Assembly (NCBI GenBank): GCA_016191205.1
Contig: JACPPB010000074.1
Coordinates: forward strand, 92,745 to 156,744
Source of the DNA: Gammaproteobacteria bacterium
Lineage (GTDB): Bacteria > Pseudomonadota > Gammaproteobacteria > Pseudomonadales > Porticoccaceae
Direction: 5' to 3'
DNA: 64,000 bases
The notes beneath the pieces were generated by a model, which saw nothing but the letters and a program-made list of their open reading frames with translations, searched no databases and was not told the DNA's origin. Shown piece after piece: positions 55,467 to 64,000 of the stretch; within the stretch, counting starts at the first letter, position 1, and every line of letters starts with the position of its first letter. The translations under genes and the position numbers were made by a program.

Positions 55467-57463
55467 AGTACCAGCACCAGCAGCGTCACCAGCGTGACGA
55501 ATCCGTACAGCAGGTAGATTGCGATCCGTCCCTGCTGGAGGCGCCCGACCGTTCGCGCCACGGTATCCACCCAGCGGACCACCGGCTGGTAGCACAGATA
55601 CCAGAAACGATCCTCCACCGTCACCTGGTAGCGCGGGGCCGCGTCGAACGGTGACGGCAGGTGCCGCTGCATGCGAAAGAGTGGCTCGAAAATCTGGCGA
55701 ATCGGCTGCCCGAAGCCCTCGGCGGTGTCCTGCATGCGGGCATCCTGCCAGGGGTAACCGCAATCCCACACCGGACCGCGCGCCACCCGGCCGTGGTAGA
55801 CGCGCCGGATCGCCAGAAAACTGCCCAGCATCACGGCCACGATGCCGATCGCGAACAGCAGTGGACTGAAGCTGGCATGACTGGCCGCGCCGACGCGCAG
55901 CCAGCCGAGTTCGCCCCACGCCGTGGTGGTCGATCCAACCAGCAGGCCGAGGGTGGCGTTCAGCCGCCCCAACAGCACACTGGGCAACAGACCCAAGCCG
56001 ACGCAGGCGAGCGCCAGGGCCACCAAAGCGAAGCGCTCGAAATATCCGGCGTCGTGCGCCTGTTCGAGCTGCGGCTCGCGCATGCGGCCCAGGAAGATCA
56101 CCCCGTAGAACTTCACCATCACGTAGCCGGCGAGCGCCGAGGCGAGCACCAGCAGCGCCGCACCGACCGGCACCAGCATGTTGACGAACGGCAACGGTAG
56201 CGCCGGCGACACCAGAAACGCCTGCAGCAGCAGCCACTCGGATACGAAGCCGTTCAACGGCGGCAGACCGGCGATGGCAAGCGACGCCACCAGCGTGGTC
56301 CAGGCCACCCACGGCATGCGCCGGATCAGACCGCCGAGCTTGCCGAGGCTGCGCTGGTGGGTGGCATGCAGCACGGACCCGGTGGCCAGGAACAGCAGTG
56401 ACTTGAACAGCGCGTGATTGAGGCAGTGAAACAGCGCCGCCGCCAGCGCCAGCGCGGCGAACGCGTGCAGCCCCGTGCCCTGGAACAGCATGGCCAGACC
56501 AATGCCGGCGCAGATAACACCGATGTTTTCGATCGACGAGTAGGCCAGTAGGCGCTTCATGTCGGTCTGCACGGCGGCGAACATCACCCCGAACAGCGCG
56601 CTGAACAGGCCGATCGCCAGCAGCACCGCCCCCCACTCCCAGGTGGGCGCGCCGAGCAGGTCGAAACTGACCCGCAGCAGGCCGTAGACGGCAGTCTTCA
56701 GCATCACCCCGCTCATCAGCGCCGACACCGGCGACGGCGCCGCCGGGTGGGCCTCCGGCAGCCAGGCGTGCAGCGGCACCAGCCCCGCCTTGGCACCGAA
56801 ACCGAACAATGCCAGGCCGAAGGCCACACTCGCCCAGCCGGGCGTGAGGTGCGCCGCGCGCATCGCATCGAAGGTGAACTGCCAGCTGCCACCCTGCATG
56901 ACGCCGAAACACAGCAGCAGGCCGATCGCGCCCAGGTGGGCGAGCAGCAGATACAGGAATCCGGCGCGGCGCACTTCCGGCACCCGATGCTGCGAGGTGA
57001 CCAGGAAAAACGACGCCAGTGCCATCACTTCCCAGGCCACCATGAACGCGTAGGCGTCATCGGCCAGCAGCACCCAGGCCATGGCAGCCAGAAACAGGTG
57101 GTATTGCAGTGACAGCAGACCCGGCGCAGTGCCCTCGCCAGTGCGAAAATAACCGGCGGAAAAGATCGACACTGCTGCCGCCACGCTGCCCAGCAGCAAC
57201 AGAAAGAACGCCGACAGTGCATCCAGCCGCAGGTGCATGGGCAGGTCGGGCAGGCCGAGCGGCAGCACCGTGGCGCAACTTCCCGCGCCGAGCGCGCGCC
57301 AGGCGCACACCGCCAGTATCACGCCGACCACGGCGCCCGCCGGAAACAGCCCGTGGGCCACGAACCGCAGGCTGTTCACCCGTAACAAACCAAGCAGCCC
57401 GAGCAGCAGCCACGCCAGCGGGGCTACCTGCACTCCGACCCATGCCCAGTCAGAACAGATCAC
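55463..57463 (-). CDS. hyfB: Antiporter-like membrane subunit HyfB
   Basis: This 666-residue protein is the large antiporter-like subunit, of usual HyfB length. It has the TM5 glutamate (FMVAWEVMALASFFLVTSQH), TM7 and TM8 lysines (GFGAKAGLVPLHAWLPEAHPAAPSPVSALMSGVMLKTAVYGLLR), YSSIENIGVICAGIG and NHALFKSLLFLATGSV. It begins the operon hyfB-C-E-F-G-I. The GTG at 57463 lacks a strong ribosome site; an internal GTG in the same frame (V-G-V-Q) cannot be excluded. Confidence 0.9.
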   Translation of the reverse strand: MICSDWAWVGVQVAPLAWLLLGLLGLLRVNSLRFVAHGLFPAGAVVGVILAVCAWRALGAGSCATVLPLGLPDLPMHLRLDALSAFFLLLLGSVAAAVSIFSAGYFRTGEGTAPGLLSLQYHLFLAAMAWVLLADDAYAFMVAWEVMALASFFLVTSQHRVPEVRRAGFLYLLLAHLGAIGLLLCFGVMQGGSWQFTFDAMRAAHLTPGWASVAFGLALFGFGAKAGLVPLHAWLPEAHPAAPSPVSALMSGVMLKTAVYGLLRVSFDLLGAPTWEWGAVLLAIGLFSALFGVMFAAVQTDMKRLLAYSSIENIGVICAGIGLAMLFQGTGLHAFAALALAAALFHCLNHALFKSLLFLATGSVLHATHQRSLGKLGGLIRRMPWVAWTTLVASLAIAGLPPLNGFVSEWLLLQAFLVSPALPLPFVNMLVPVGAALLVLASALAGYVMVKFYGVIFLGRMREPQLEQAHDAGYFERFALVALALACVGLGLLPSVLLGRLNATLGLLVGSTTTAWGELGWLRVGAASHASFSPLLFAIGIVAVMLGSFLAIRRVYHGRVARGPVWDCGYPWQDARMQDTAEGFGQPIRQIFEPLFRMQRHLPSPFDAAPRYQVTVEDRFWYLCYQPVVRWVDTVARTVGRLQQGRIAIYLLYGFVTLVTLLVLVL

Positions 57464-57517
57464 CAGAAATGTCGCCTGCGTCAGCCATCGCCCAGGGAGG
57501 GCCTCGGAGGGGTCATG

Positions 57518-57560
57518 TTATCATTTGCCGCAAGCTTGATGTGCATCGGATTATCACAAC
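57518..57560. promoter_or_regulatory. TTATCA repeats upstream of the hyf operon and its divergent regulator
   Basis: TTATCA occurs at 57518-57523 and again within TTATCACAAC at 57551-57560, directly before the regulator ATG. An exact TTATCACAAC copy is at 57952-57961. These evenly built boxes in a divergent promoter region are candidate operators for the ribbon-helix-helix protein. No -10/-35 pair can be placed with confidence. Confidence 0.35.
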
Positions 57561-57761
57561 ATGGCAACTGAATCCCGCACCGCGCGCCTGACCGTGCTGA
57601 TCGACCCCGACAAGAAAGCAGTCTTCGAGCACCTGTGCGCGCAGGAGGATCAAACCCCCTCGCAGGTGGTCCGGCGGCTGATCCGCGACTACATGGAACA
57701 GCGTCTGGGCCAGCCCTGGCTGCCTGGTCAGAACCTCGAGGACATGCGGCGAAAACCTTGA
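57561..57761 (+). CDS. Ribbon-helix-helix transcriptional regulator
   Basis: This 66-residue protein has the CopG/Arc-like pattern: a short beta strand TARLTVLIDPDKK followed by a helix pair (AVFEHLCAQEDQTPSQVVRRLIRDYMEQRL), which together form a DNA-binding dimer. It is divergent from hyfB with 97 bases between, so it could control that operon and itself. A toxin partner is not seen, though it could also be an antitoxin-like orphan. Confidence 0.75.
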   Translation: MATESRTARLTVLIDPDKKAVFEHLCAQEDQTPSQVVRRLIRDYMEQRLGQPWLPGQNLEDMRRKP

Positions 57762-57762
57762 C

Positions 57763-57903
57763 GTGGGCGCAACGGTCATCAGGCGCATGGGGGCGGCGCC
57801 ACACCACCGCGAACAAACCGCGGCGGAGCGCGCTGTCTTCCGGGACGCGCTGGCGGGGTGTCAGACCTTTCTGACGCAGTATCCGGAAACGGTGCCGGGC
57901 TAG
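57763..57903 (+). CDS. Possible small protein of 46 residues
   Basis: From the GTG at 57763 a frame of 46 residues ends QTFLTQYPETVPG before the TAG at 57901-57903. It starts immediately after the regulator stop. Residue use looks protein-like, but there is no recognisable domain, and length gives little support. It may instead be a degraded gene. The remaining bases to 58081 carry nothing I recognise except a TTATCACAAC repeat. Confidence 0.25.
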   Translation: MGATVIRRMGAAPHHREQTAAERAVFRDALAGCQTFLTQYPETVPG

Positions 57904-58081
57904 CGCGGGGATGAAGGTGTTGCCGCCACGCTTGGACGATTCGTGACCCAGTTATCACAACAGGCTTGACCGGATGCGGCGACAGTCTTTGCACGGCCAG
58001 GGCAATTGCTCTATGTTAGAGCGGCGGATGATGCCGCGATAGAACACCGCTACGCGGGGCGTGGTACAGGGAGGTAAGAGT

Positions 58082-60838
58082 GTGCCGATCCATAAACAGC
58101 TGTTGGATAGCAGTGATGGCGGGGCGCGGCCCTGCACGTCGAACGCATGTACCCCACCGACCGGCCCACTCGACTGGAGTGGCGTCCTGGCGCAGGAGCG
58201 CGCAGCCATCCGCGAGCCCGACGGCCAGTCCGCAGGGGCCGAGCGCCCGCTGACCGGACTCGCCTTCTCCGGTGGCGGCATTCGCAGCGCCACCTTCAAT
58301 CTCGGTATCATCCAGGCGCTCGCCGAAGTCAAACTGTTGCGGCAATTCGACTACCTTTCCTGCGTGTCCGGCGGCGGGTACATCGGCGGTTGGCTGTCGG
58401 CCTTGATCCATCGCGAGTGCGCCGGGCGCGTCGAGGACGCCGAAGAAAAATTGCACACGGGCGGTACGGAAAACCCGGCCATACGGTTTCTGCGCAGCTA
58501 CAGCAACTACCTCACCCCGCGCGCAAGTTTTTTGTCCGCCGACACCCTGGCCGCGGTGGCCACCTATCTGCGCAACCTCTACCTTAACCTGAGTCTGCTG
58601 CTGCTCGCGCTGAGCGCCCTGCTGTTGTTGCCGCGACTACTGATGTGGGGCATCCGCTGGCTTGCCGATTGGGATGGCGTGCATGCCGACCTGGCGCCGC
58701 TGTTTGGCGGTGGTGTCGCCGCGCTCGCCCTGGGCATGCTGTTCATCGGGCTCAACTTCGGCGGCGCCGCGCACCGGACACGGCCGTTCTACGCGCGCGA
58801 GGCCGGTGTGCTGACCCTCGTGGTACTGCCGGTGGTGGTGTCGGCCTGGTTCATCAGCTACGGCCTCTATGCCGGATCGGCCCACCTCACGGACGTTGCG
58901 CTCGGCGCCTGGGTGGCCGGCGGCACGCTCATCTATGGCCTGCCCTGGCTGCTCGGCTGGCTGGGCGGTCGCTTGATCCGCCGCGGCGATGGTCCTCCCT
59001 CCCCGCCCGTGCCCGCGCGCCGCATGTTGCTGATCGGGTTCTACACGGCGCTTGCCGGCGCCTTCGGGGGTCTGCTGCTGGCGGGCATAGCGGGCTGCAT
59101 GGAGTACATTCGTGGCATCAGTCACATCAACCGCAGCTACCGGGGTTCCTGGCCGGTGTCGGCCCTGGGCACCGCGCTGATGTTGAACGCCTATTCCCTC
59201 GCGGTGGTGGGTCACATCGGCCTCATGGGTCGCCATTTCTCCCACGACTCGCGGGAATGGTGGTCGCGGCTGGGCGGTTGGCTGCTGCTGTTCGCGGTGG
59301 TCTGGGCAACACTGTTCAGTATCGTTTTCGTGGCGCCGGCATTTTTCCGCTGGGCCCACGACGCCTTCATCGCCGCGGGCGGCATCACCTGGGCGCTGTC
59401 CACGCTGGCGGGCGTGATGCTGGGACGGGGCGCCAGGACATCGGGCGACAACCAAACGACCTGGCGCGACCGCGCCGCGCAATGCATGCCCTATGTATTC
59501 ATTCTGGGCCTACTGGGCCTGCTGTCACTGGGCTGGCACCATCTGCTGACGCTGGAGGCGTTGTGCAATAGCTGCGCGCGGCCGGCGCCCGGCGCGCAAA
59601 CGCCTTTTCCGCAGGTACTGCTGGGGGAGGCCCCGAATTTCAAACGCATCGATATCCGCTGGGTATGGCTGTTGTTCGTGATCTGCGTTGCCGGTGCTGT
59701 CGTGCTCGCCCGGCGCCTCGACGTCAACCTGTTCTCGATCTACTACTTCTATCGCCAACGGTTGACGCGCTGTTATCTGGGTGCCTCACGGGGCCGGAAG
59801 CGCGCGCCCCACCCGTTCACCGGATTCGATCCCGACGACGACCTCGATCTGGCTGCGCTGGGCACGACCGCCGCGGAACCGGGCCGCTGCCAGCGCCCCT
59901 ATCCCATCCACAACACCGCCATGAATCTGGTCGCCGGTCGGCAGCTCGCCTGGCAGGAGCGGCGGGCGGCGGCCTTTGCCTTCACGCCGCTGACATCCGG
60001 ATACGGCTTTACGCTACCCGACGCGCAGAGCGATCGGGTCGATCACTACCGGCCCACCGCGCACTACATGGGCGGTGTGTGGCTGGGCACGGCGATGGCC
60101 ATTTCGGGCGCCGCCGCCTCCCCCAATATGGGCTATCACAGCTCACCCGCACTGACCTTCCTGATGACGGTATTCAATGTCCGTCTCGGCCACTGGAGCC
60201 CCAACCCCGCCGATGCGCGGGTCTGGACCCGCCACGACCCGCGTTTCGGCGGCGGCTATCTGCTCAGGGAGCTGTTCGGCCAGACGGACCATACCTCGCC
60301 GTTCGTTTACCTGTCCGACGGCGGCCATTTCGAGAATCTCGGGATCTACGAACTGGTGCGCCGCCGCTGCGCCTGTATTGTCGCCATCGATGCGGGTCAG
60401 GACGGCGCCGGCCGATTCGAGGATCTCGGCAATGCGATCCGGAAATGCTACGTGGATTTCGGCGTTGTCATCGATATCTGCGCCGAGGATTTGCGCGATG
60501 GCTACGTGGCGGTTGGCCGCATCCGTTATCCCGACGCGCCCACCGGCGATCTGCTCTACATCAAGCCGCGCCTGGTGGGCAGCGAGCCCGCCGACCTGCT
60601 CAACTACCAGCTCACGCATCCCGACTTTCCACACCAGTCGACCACCGACCAGTGGTTTGAGGAATCCCAGTTCGAAAGCTACCGCAAGCTCGGCCACCAC
60701 ATCGGCCTGACGGTGTTCGGCGCGGCGCTCGAGACGGCGTCGCAACGGCGCCAGCAGGCGGGCGAAGAGCAGACCGGTTCGATGCTGCCCTGGCTGTGCG
60801 CGGTGTTGCGGGAACGACAGGAAGGAGCGCCGGCTTGA
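58082..60838 (+). CDS. Membrane-embedded patatin-like phospholipase
   Basis: This 918-residue protein has a split patatin fold. The oxyanion region FSGGGIRSATFNLGI is near residues 62-76, the likely nucleophile is S96 in CVSGGGYIGG, and the catalytic aspartate is D746 in SDGGHFENLG. Between them (about 175-540) lie several hydrophobic segments, probably eight or so membrane helices. The normal patatin elbow is GxSxG; here it is CVSGG. The GTG at 58082 follows GGAGGT at good spacing. It should cleave acyl chains of membrane lipids, but activity is not demonstrable from sequence. Confidence 0.8.
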   Translation: MPIHKQLLDSSDGGARPCTSNACTPPTGPLDWSGVLAQERAAIREPDGQSAGAERPLTGLAFSGGGIRSATFNLGIIQALAEVKLLRQFDYLSCVSGGGYIGGWLSALIHRECAGRVEDAEEKLHTGGTENPAIRFLRSYSNYLTPRASFLSADTLAAVATYLRNLYLNLSLLLLALSALLLLPRLLMWGIRWLADWDGVHADLAPLFGGGVAALALGMLFIGLNFGGAAHRTRPFYAREAGVLTLVVLPVVVSAWFISYGLYAGSAHLTDVALGAWVAGGTLIYGLPWLLGWLGGRLIRRGDGPPSPPVPARRMLLIGFYTALAGAFGGLLLAGIAGCMEYIRGISHINRSYRGSWPVSALGTALMLNAYSLAVVGHIGLMGRHFSHDSREWWSRLGGWLLLFAVVWATLFSIVFVAPAFFRWAHDAFIAAGGITWALSTLAGVMLGRGARTSGDNQTTWRDRAAQCMPYVFILGLLGLLSLGWHHLLTLEALCNSCARPAPGAQTPFPQVLLGEAPNFKRIDIRWVWLLFVICVAGAVVLARRLDVNLFSIYYFYRQRLTRCYLGASRGRKRAPHPFTGFDPDDDLDLAALGTTAAEPGRCQRPYPIHNTAMNLVAGRQLAWQERRAAAFAFTPLTSGYGFTLPDAQSDRVDHYRPTAHYMGGVWLGTAMAISGAAASPNMGYHSSPALTFLMTVFNVRLGHWSPNPADARVWTRHDPRFGGGYLLRELFGQTDHTSPFVYLSDGGHFENLGIYELVRRRCACIVAIDAGQDGAGRFEDLGNAIRKCYVDFGVVIDICAEDLRDGYVAVGRIRYPDAPTGDLLYIKPRLVGSEPADLLNYQLTHPDFPHQSTTDQWFEESQFESYRKLGHHIGLTVFGAALETASQRRQQAGEEQTGSMLPWLCAVLRERQEGAPA

Positions 60839-60890
60839 ACCATTTCACAACCAGGCCCGGAGCGGCCGCTCCTGCGCTGCGGAGGACATC

Positions 60891-63416
60891 ATGAACAAAT
60901 CGAACAGACTGGGCCTTGCCGGCATGGCGATGCTGGCCGGGCTCGCCGGGTTCAACGCCACCGGCGCGGTAGAGGCGGTACCGGTAGCACCACCCCCCGA
61001 CGTGGCACCGTCCTACACCGACGCCGGCTTCCACGACGCCGAAGCGGGGCTTTCGCCCTCGGCGCGCGCCGGGCGGGAAATCTGGTTCAAGGCCACCGCC
61101 GGCAACGCGCGCTTTCACACCTACACCTTTCAGCAGCGCATCACCGCGCTGATCGACTGGTACGGCGTGCTGCGCGGCGACCGCCGCAACGACCGCTTCA
61201 AGTCCTGGGGCCTGATCAATGATCCGGGCTGCTGCACGCCGGGCTCCGCTGGTTGCCCGGCCAAGAGCTACGAAGAGACCTACGGCTTCGACTGGTGTCC
61301 GGGCGACGACCAGTTGCTGGGCTTTGTCGGCAAGCCGGGCTACCGCGATCCCGCCTGCGATTTCACCGACGCCGGCGCGGCAGCTGCCGATCCCGAAGGT
61401 CACCGCAAGGGGCGCGAGGACAGTTGCAACCTGGCGTTCGGCACCTCCACCGGCGCGCTCGGTTTCCGCAAGTTTCCCAACCCGCGTTTTGATGCCGCCG
61501 CCTGGAAAAAACTCAACGGCAGCCTGGGCACCTGGGAAGGCTACGACCGCCGCCTGTCGGACGATCCCGAGCGCAGCGATTACCGGGTGCGCAAGCTCGC
61601 CGACGCCGCGGTCGAGCCGCCGTTTCTGATCGGCACCGCCTGCGCGTCCTGCCATGTCGCCTTCGATCCCGCCAAGCCACCGGCCGACCCCGCCCATCCG
61701 CAGTGGGAAAACATCTCCGGCCTGGTCGGCAACCAGTACATCCGCATTTCGGAAATCCTGGTGTCCGGCACGCCCCACGATGATCTGCTGTGGCAGACCT
61801 TCGCCCACGCGCGCCCCGGCACCTCGGACACCTCGGCGATTCCCAACGATCAGGTGAACAATGCCGGCACCATCAACGCGCTCATCAACATCGCACAGCG
61901 CCCGACCTTCGCCGGCGAGTCCGTCGACCGCTGGCGCAAGGTGGCCGAATGCCCGGCCGGCGCCGCCGAGTCGGCCTGCTGGTGCGAGCCGGGCAAAGCC
62001 GGCAAGTGCTGGCAGAAGGGCATCGCCACCGAAACCGTCCACCACATCCTGAAGGACGGCAGCGATTCGATCGGCGCGCTGGGCGCCATTCAGCGCGTCT
62101 ACTTCAACATCGGCTCCTGCGCCGAACAGTGCTGGCTGAACCACCTCACCGACCTGCGCCAGATGGACCCCAACGGGCGCAACTTCGGCCAGACGCCGTT
62201 CGACATCGGCCAGTGCCGGCGCGACTGCCCGGCCTTTCGCGCCATCGAGGACCGCCTGCCCAACATTCTGGATTTCTTCCTGACCGCGCCGGAAGGCCAC
62301 GCCAGGGACCTGCGGGAAGCCCGCGCCAACGCGCGCCTTGCACCCTATACCCCGGACGATCTGACCCGGGATCTCGAACAGGAATTCGGCGCCGGCGCCG
62401 TGGCGCGCGGCCAGCAGGTGTTCGCCACCAACTGCGCCCAGTGCCACTCCAGCAGCAAGCCGCCGTTCGAGGCGGTCGACTTCCGCGCCATCGACAGCGC
62501 CACCGGCCTGCGCGCCGACTGGCTCGGCAACGACGTGCCGACGCCGGTCACCGAGATCGGCACCGACCGCTGCCGAGCGCTGCACTCCAACCACCTGCAA
62601 GGTCACGTCTGGGAGCAGTTCGCCGACGCCGACTATCACGCCCGCAAGCCAGTCGCCGGCATCCTGGAACCCCACGACGGCGGCCGCGGCTACTACCGCA
62701 ACATCTCGCTGCTGAACCTGTGGGCGCACGCGCCCTTCCTGCACAACAACGCGGTGGGTCCGGAGCTGTGCGGCTGGGGCGGCGACAGGAGCAATCCCTA
62801 CGAACTGTATCGCCCGAGCTACGTCGACGCGACCCGGCCGGGCCTGCCGCTGCTGCCCGCCGACCGGCAGCCCGCGTGCTGGGCCTACGACCCCTCGGTG
62901 GACGGGCGTTTCAAGCTCTACGTGGCCTCGATGCAGGACCTGCTCAACCCGGCCCGGCGCATCCCCAAGGCGACCAAGCTCGACCAGGACATCGTGCTCG
63001 ACATCGGCCCGCGCATCTTCGACGGCACTGAGGAAAAACGCCTGGCCGGTTTCACCGTGCGGGTGCCGGCGGGCGCCACGGCGGGCAACGTCGGCAACTT
63101 CCGCCACAAGGATTTCATCGTCGATCTGGTGCAGGCCAAGCTGCATCCGGACGCGCTCGAAACCCGCCTATCCAGTCTGCTGCCCGCCGATCAAGCCCGC
63201 CAGCTCACCGCCGAGCTGCAGACCATCGGCAAGGCCATCGCCGCCGACCCGAACCGCCTGGTCGATGTGGTGAAGGAGGCCCGCGCCCGCACCCCGGCCC
63301 TGTGGCAGGTCTACGCGTCGTGCAGCGTGGAGATCGAAAACGACGGCCACCGCTTTGGCGAGGATCTTTCCGAAGCCGACAAAAACGCCCTGATCGCGTT
63401 CCTCGCGACCCTGTAA
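60891..63416 (+). CDS. Large two-haem cytochrome c (RoxA/di-haem peroxidase-like)
   Basis: This 841-residue exported protein starts with a basic N-terminus and hydrophobic signal sequence (MAMLAGLAGFNATGA). Two c-type haem motifs are present: CASCH at 251-255 and CAQCH at 515-519. The block NISLLNLWAHAPFLHNN near 605-621 is like RoxA-type and di-haem peroxidase proteins. RoxA cleaves polyisoprene; the rest of this sequence is longer and has many extra cysteines (e.g. CCTPGSAGCPAKS), so the reaction is open. It follows the patatin-like gene by 52 bases and precedes a lipoprotein. Confidence 0.82.
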   Translation: MNKSNRLGLAGMAMLAGLAGFNATGAVEAVPVAPPPDVAPSYTDAGFHDAEAGLSPSARAGREIWFKATAGNARFHTYTFQQRITALIDWYGVLRGDRRNDRFKSWGLINDPGCCTPGSAGCPAKSYEETYGFDWCPGDDQLLGFVGKPGYRDPACDFTDAGAAAADPEGHRKGREDSCNLAFGTSTGALGFRKFPNPRFDAAAWKKLNGSLGTWEGYDRRLSDDPERSDYRVRKLADAAVEPPFLIGTACASCHVAFDPAKPPADPAHPQWENISGLVGNQYIRISEILVSGTPHDDLLWQTFAHARPGTSDTSAIPNDQVNNAGTINALINIAQRPTFAGESVDRWRKVAECPAGAAESACWCEPGKAGKCWQKGIATETVHHILKDGSDSIGALGAIQRVYFNIGSCAEQCWLNHLTDLRQMDPNGRNFGQTPFDIGQCRRDCPAFRAIEDRLPNILDFFLTAPEGHARDLREARANARLAPYTPDDLTRDLEQEFGAGAVARGQQVFATNCAQCHSSSKPPFEAVDFRAIDSATGLRADWLGNDVPTPVTEIGTDRCRALHSNHLQGHVWEQFADADYHARKPVAGILEPHDGGRGYYRNISLLNLWAHAPFLHNNAVGPELCGWGGDRSNPYELYRPSYVDATRPGLPLLPADRQPACWAYDPSVDGRFKLYVASMQDLLNPARRIPKATKLDQDIVLDIGPRIFDGTEEKRLAGFTVRVPAGATAGNVGNFRHKDFIVDLVQAKLHPDALETRLSSLLPADQARQLTAELQTIGKAIAADPNRLVDVVKEARARTPALWQVYASCSVEIENDGHRFGEDLSEADKNALIAFLATL

Positions 63417-63428
63417 GGAGACCACGCC

Positions 63429-64000
63429 ATGAGAACTCCCTGCGTTCTGCTCGCCGCCGCGCTGGCGCTGACCCTGTCCGGCTGCGACCGGCTCGGCGAC
63501 CTGTTCGCCAAAAAGCCCGACATCGTCTACGCACCCTACGGCGAGGGCTATGCCAGCAAGCCCGACCTGGCCCAGGTGGAATACGAGCACCCGATCCCGG
63601 CGGCGGAACTGGCCAAAATCACCCCCCGTTACCTGGCCGGACTGGAGCAGGAGCAGCTCGATCAGCTCTATGCCCGGCTGGCGTCGGGGCCGATTCCGGA
63701 CGGCGCCTTCGACGGCGAAATCGTGTTTCCGCGCGGCAGCTCGGGCCGCTTGCGCGTGGCCGAAATCGTCGGCGGCTTCACGGGGCTGGCCGTCGACTTC
63801 AAGGGCAAGACGCTGGAGACGCTCGGCGAGGCGCTGTGGAAGGGCAAGGTGTTCTACCGCGACCAGAAAGTGCTGCGCAACCGCATCCAGGACCTGGCCG
63901 TGCTGCGGCCGGTGATCGGCCCCGGCGACATTCCCAAAATCGACGTCGACGGCAAGGACGCCTGGCTGCTGTTCCCGGCCAAGCTCTACTGCGGCCAGAG
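63429..64000 (+). CDS. Lipoprotein of unknown function (3' end outside window)
   Basis: From the ATG at 63429, 12 bases after the cytochrome gene, the protein has a lipobox LTLSGC at residues 14-19, so it is anchored by cysteine 19. It continues open to the window end (190 residues) with LAKITPRYLAGLEQEQLDQLYARLASGPIPDGAFDGEIVFPRG and no known domain. The GGAG upstream supports the start. It is probably in the same transcript as the cytochrome and may form a complex with it. Confidence 0.75.
   Translation, partial: MRTPCVLLAAALALTLSGCDRLGDLFAKKPDIVYAPYGEGYASKPDLAQVEYEHPIPAAELAKITPRYLAGLEQEQLDQLYARLASGPIPDGAFDGEIVFPRGSSGRLRVAEIVGGFTGLAVDFKGKTLETLGEALWKGKVFYRDQKVLRNRIQDLAVLRPVIGPGDIPKIDVDGKDAWLLFPAKLYCGQ

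Overview
The window is high-GC (roughly two-thirds G+C), densely coding, and looks chromosomal from a gammaproteobacterium. The order tolC-nudF-DUF1249-cpdA-yqiA-parE-parC and the cluster glnE-ilvE-waaF-waaG-waaP-carbamoyltransferase resemble Escherichia/Pseudomonas-type chromosomes. Species cannot be named from this alone; GTG and TTG starts are common.

Left edge (1-2407) is accessory DNA. It reads as the end of an integron-type gene-cassette array: an abortive-infection gene cut by the window edge, a folded attC site (476-545), a truncated REP-associated transposase, an isolated attC core (901-907), a HigB/HigA toxin-antitoxin cassette, and a second attC (1562-1777) split by a small inverted-repeat element. 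An IS1182-like remnant follows. No integrase is visible; it would lie to the left.

2408-7499 carries a DHA2-type exporter, an amidohydrolase, hspQ and two tandem SDR dehydrogenases, all on the minus strand. 7662-13651 is an osmoregulated periplasmic glucan locus: opgG, a small unknown gene and opgH, with a Tat-exported opgD paralogue divergent.

13819-35485 is envelope biogenesis: an orphan GspE-type ATPase, glnE, ilvE, then LPS core genes (waaF, waaG, waaP, two more kinase-like genes, a carbamoyltransferase, a glycosyltransferase, a reversed atypical kinase, waaC, hldE, a WaaL-like ligase), an aldo/keto reductase and FAD oxidoreductase pair, and waaA. 35436-43910 holds tolC, nudF, DUF1249, cpdA, yqiA, parE and parC. 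A second copy of the small inverted-repeat element sits exactly at the cpdA stop codon.

43911-50195 is a mixed region: a frameshifted brnT with intact brnA, a DUF2058 gene, a methyltransferase, a pyridoxamine-oxidase-fold gene, and an ATP-grasp gene divergent from a TPR/O-GlcNAc-transferase-like gene. 50317-57463 is a six-gene hydrogenase-4-like membrane complex (hyfBCEFGI) whose large subunit has lost the [NiFe] cysteines, so it is probably a proton-pumping complex without hydrogenase activity. A ribbon-helix-helix regulator diverges from it. The right end holds a membrane patatin-like protein, a large two-haem cytochrome c and a lipoprotein cut by the window edge.
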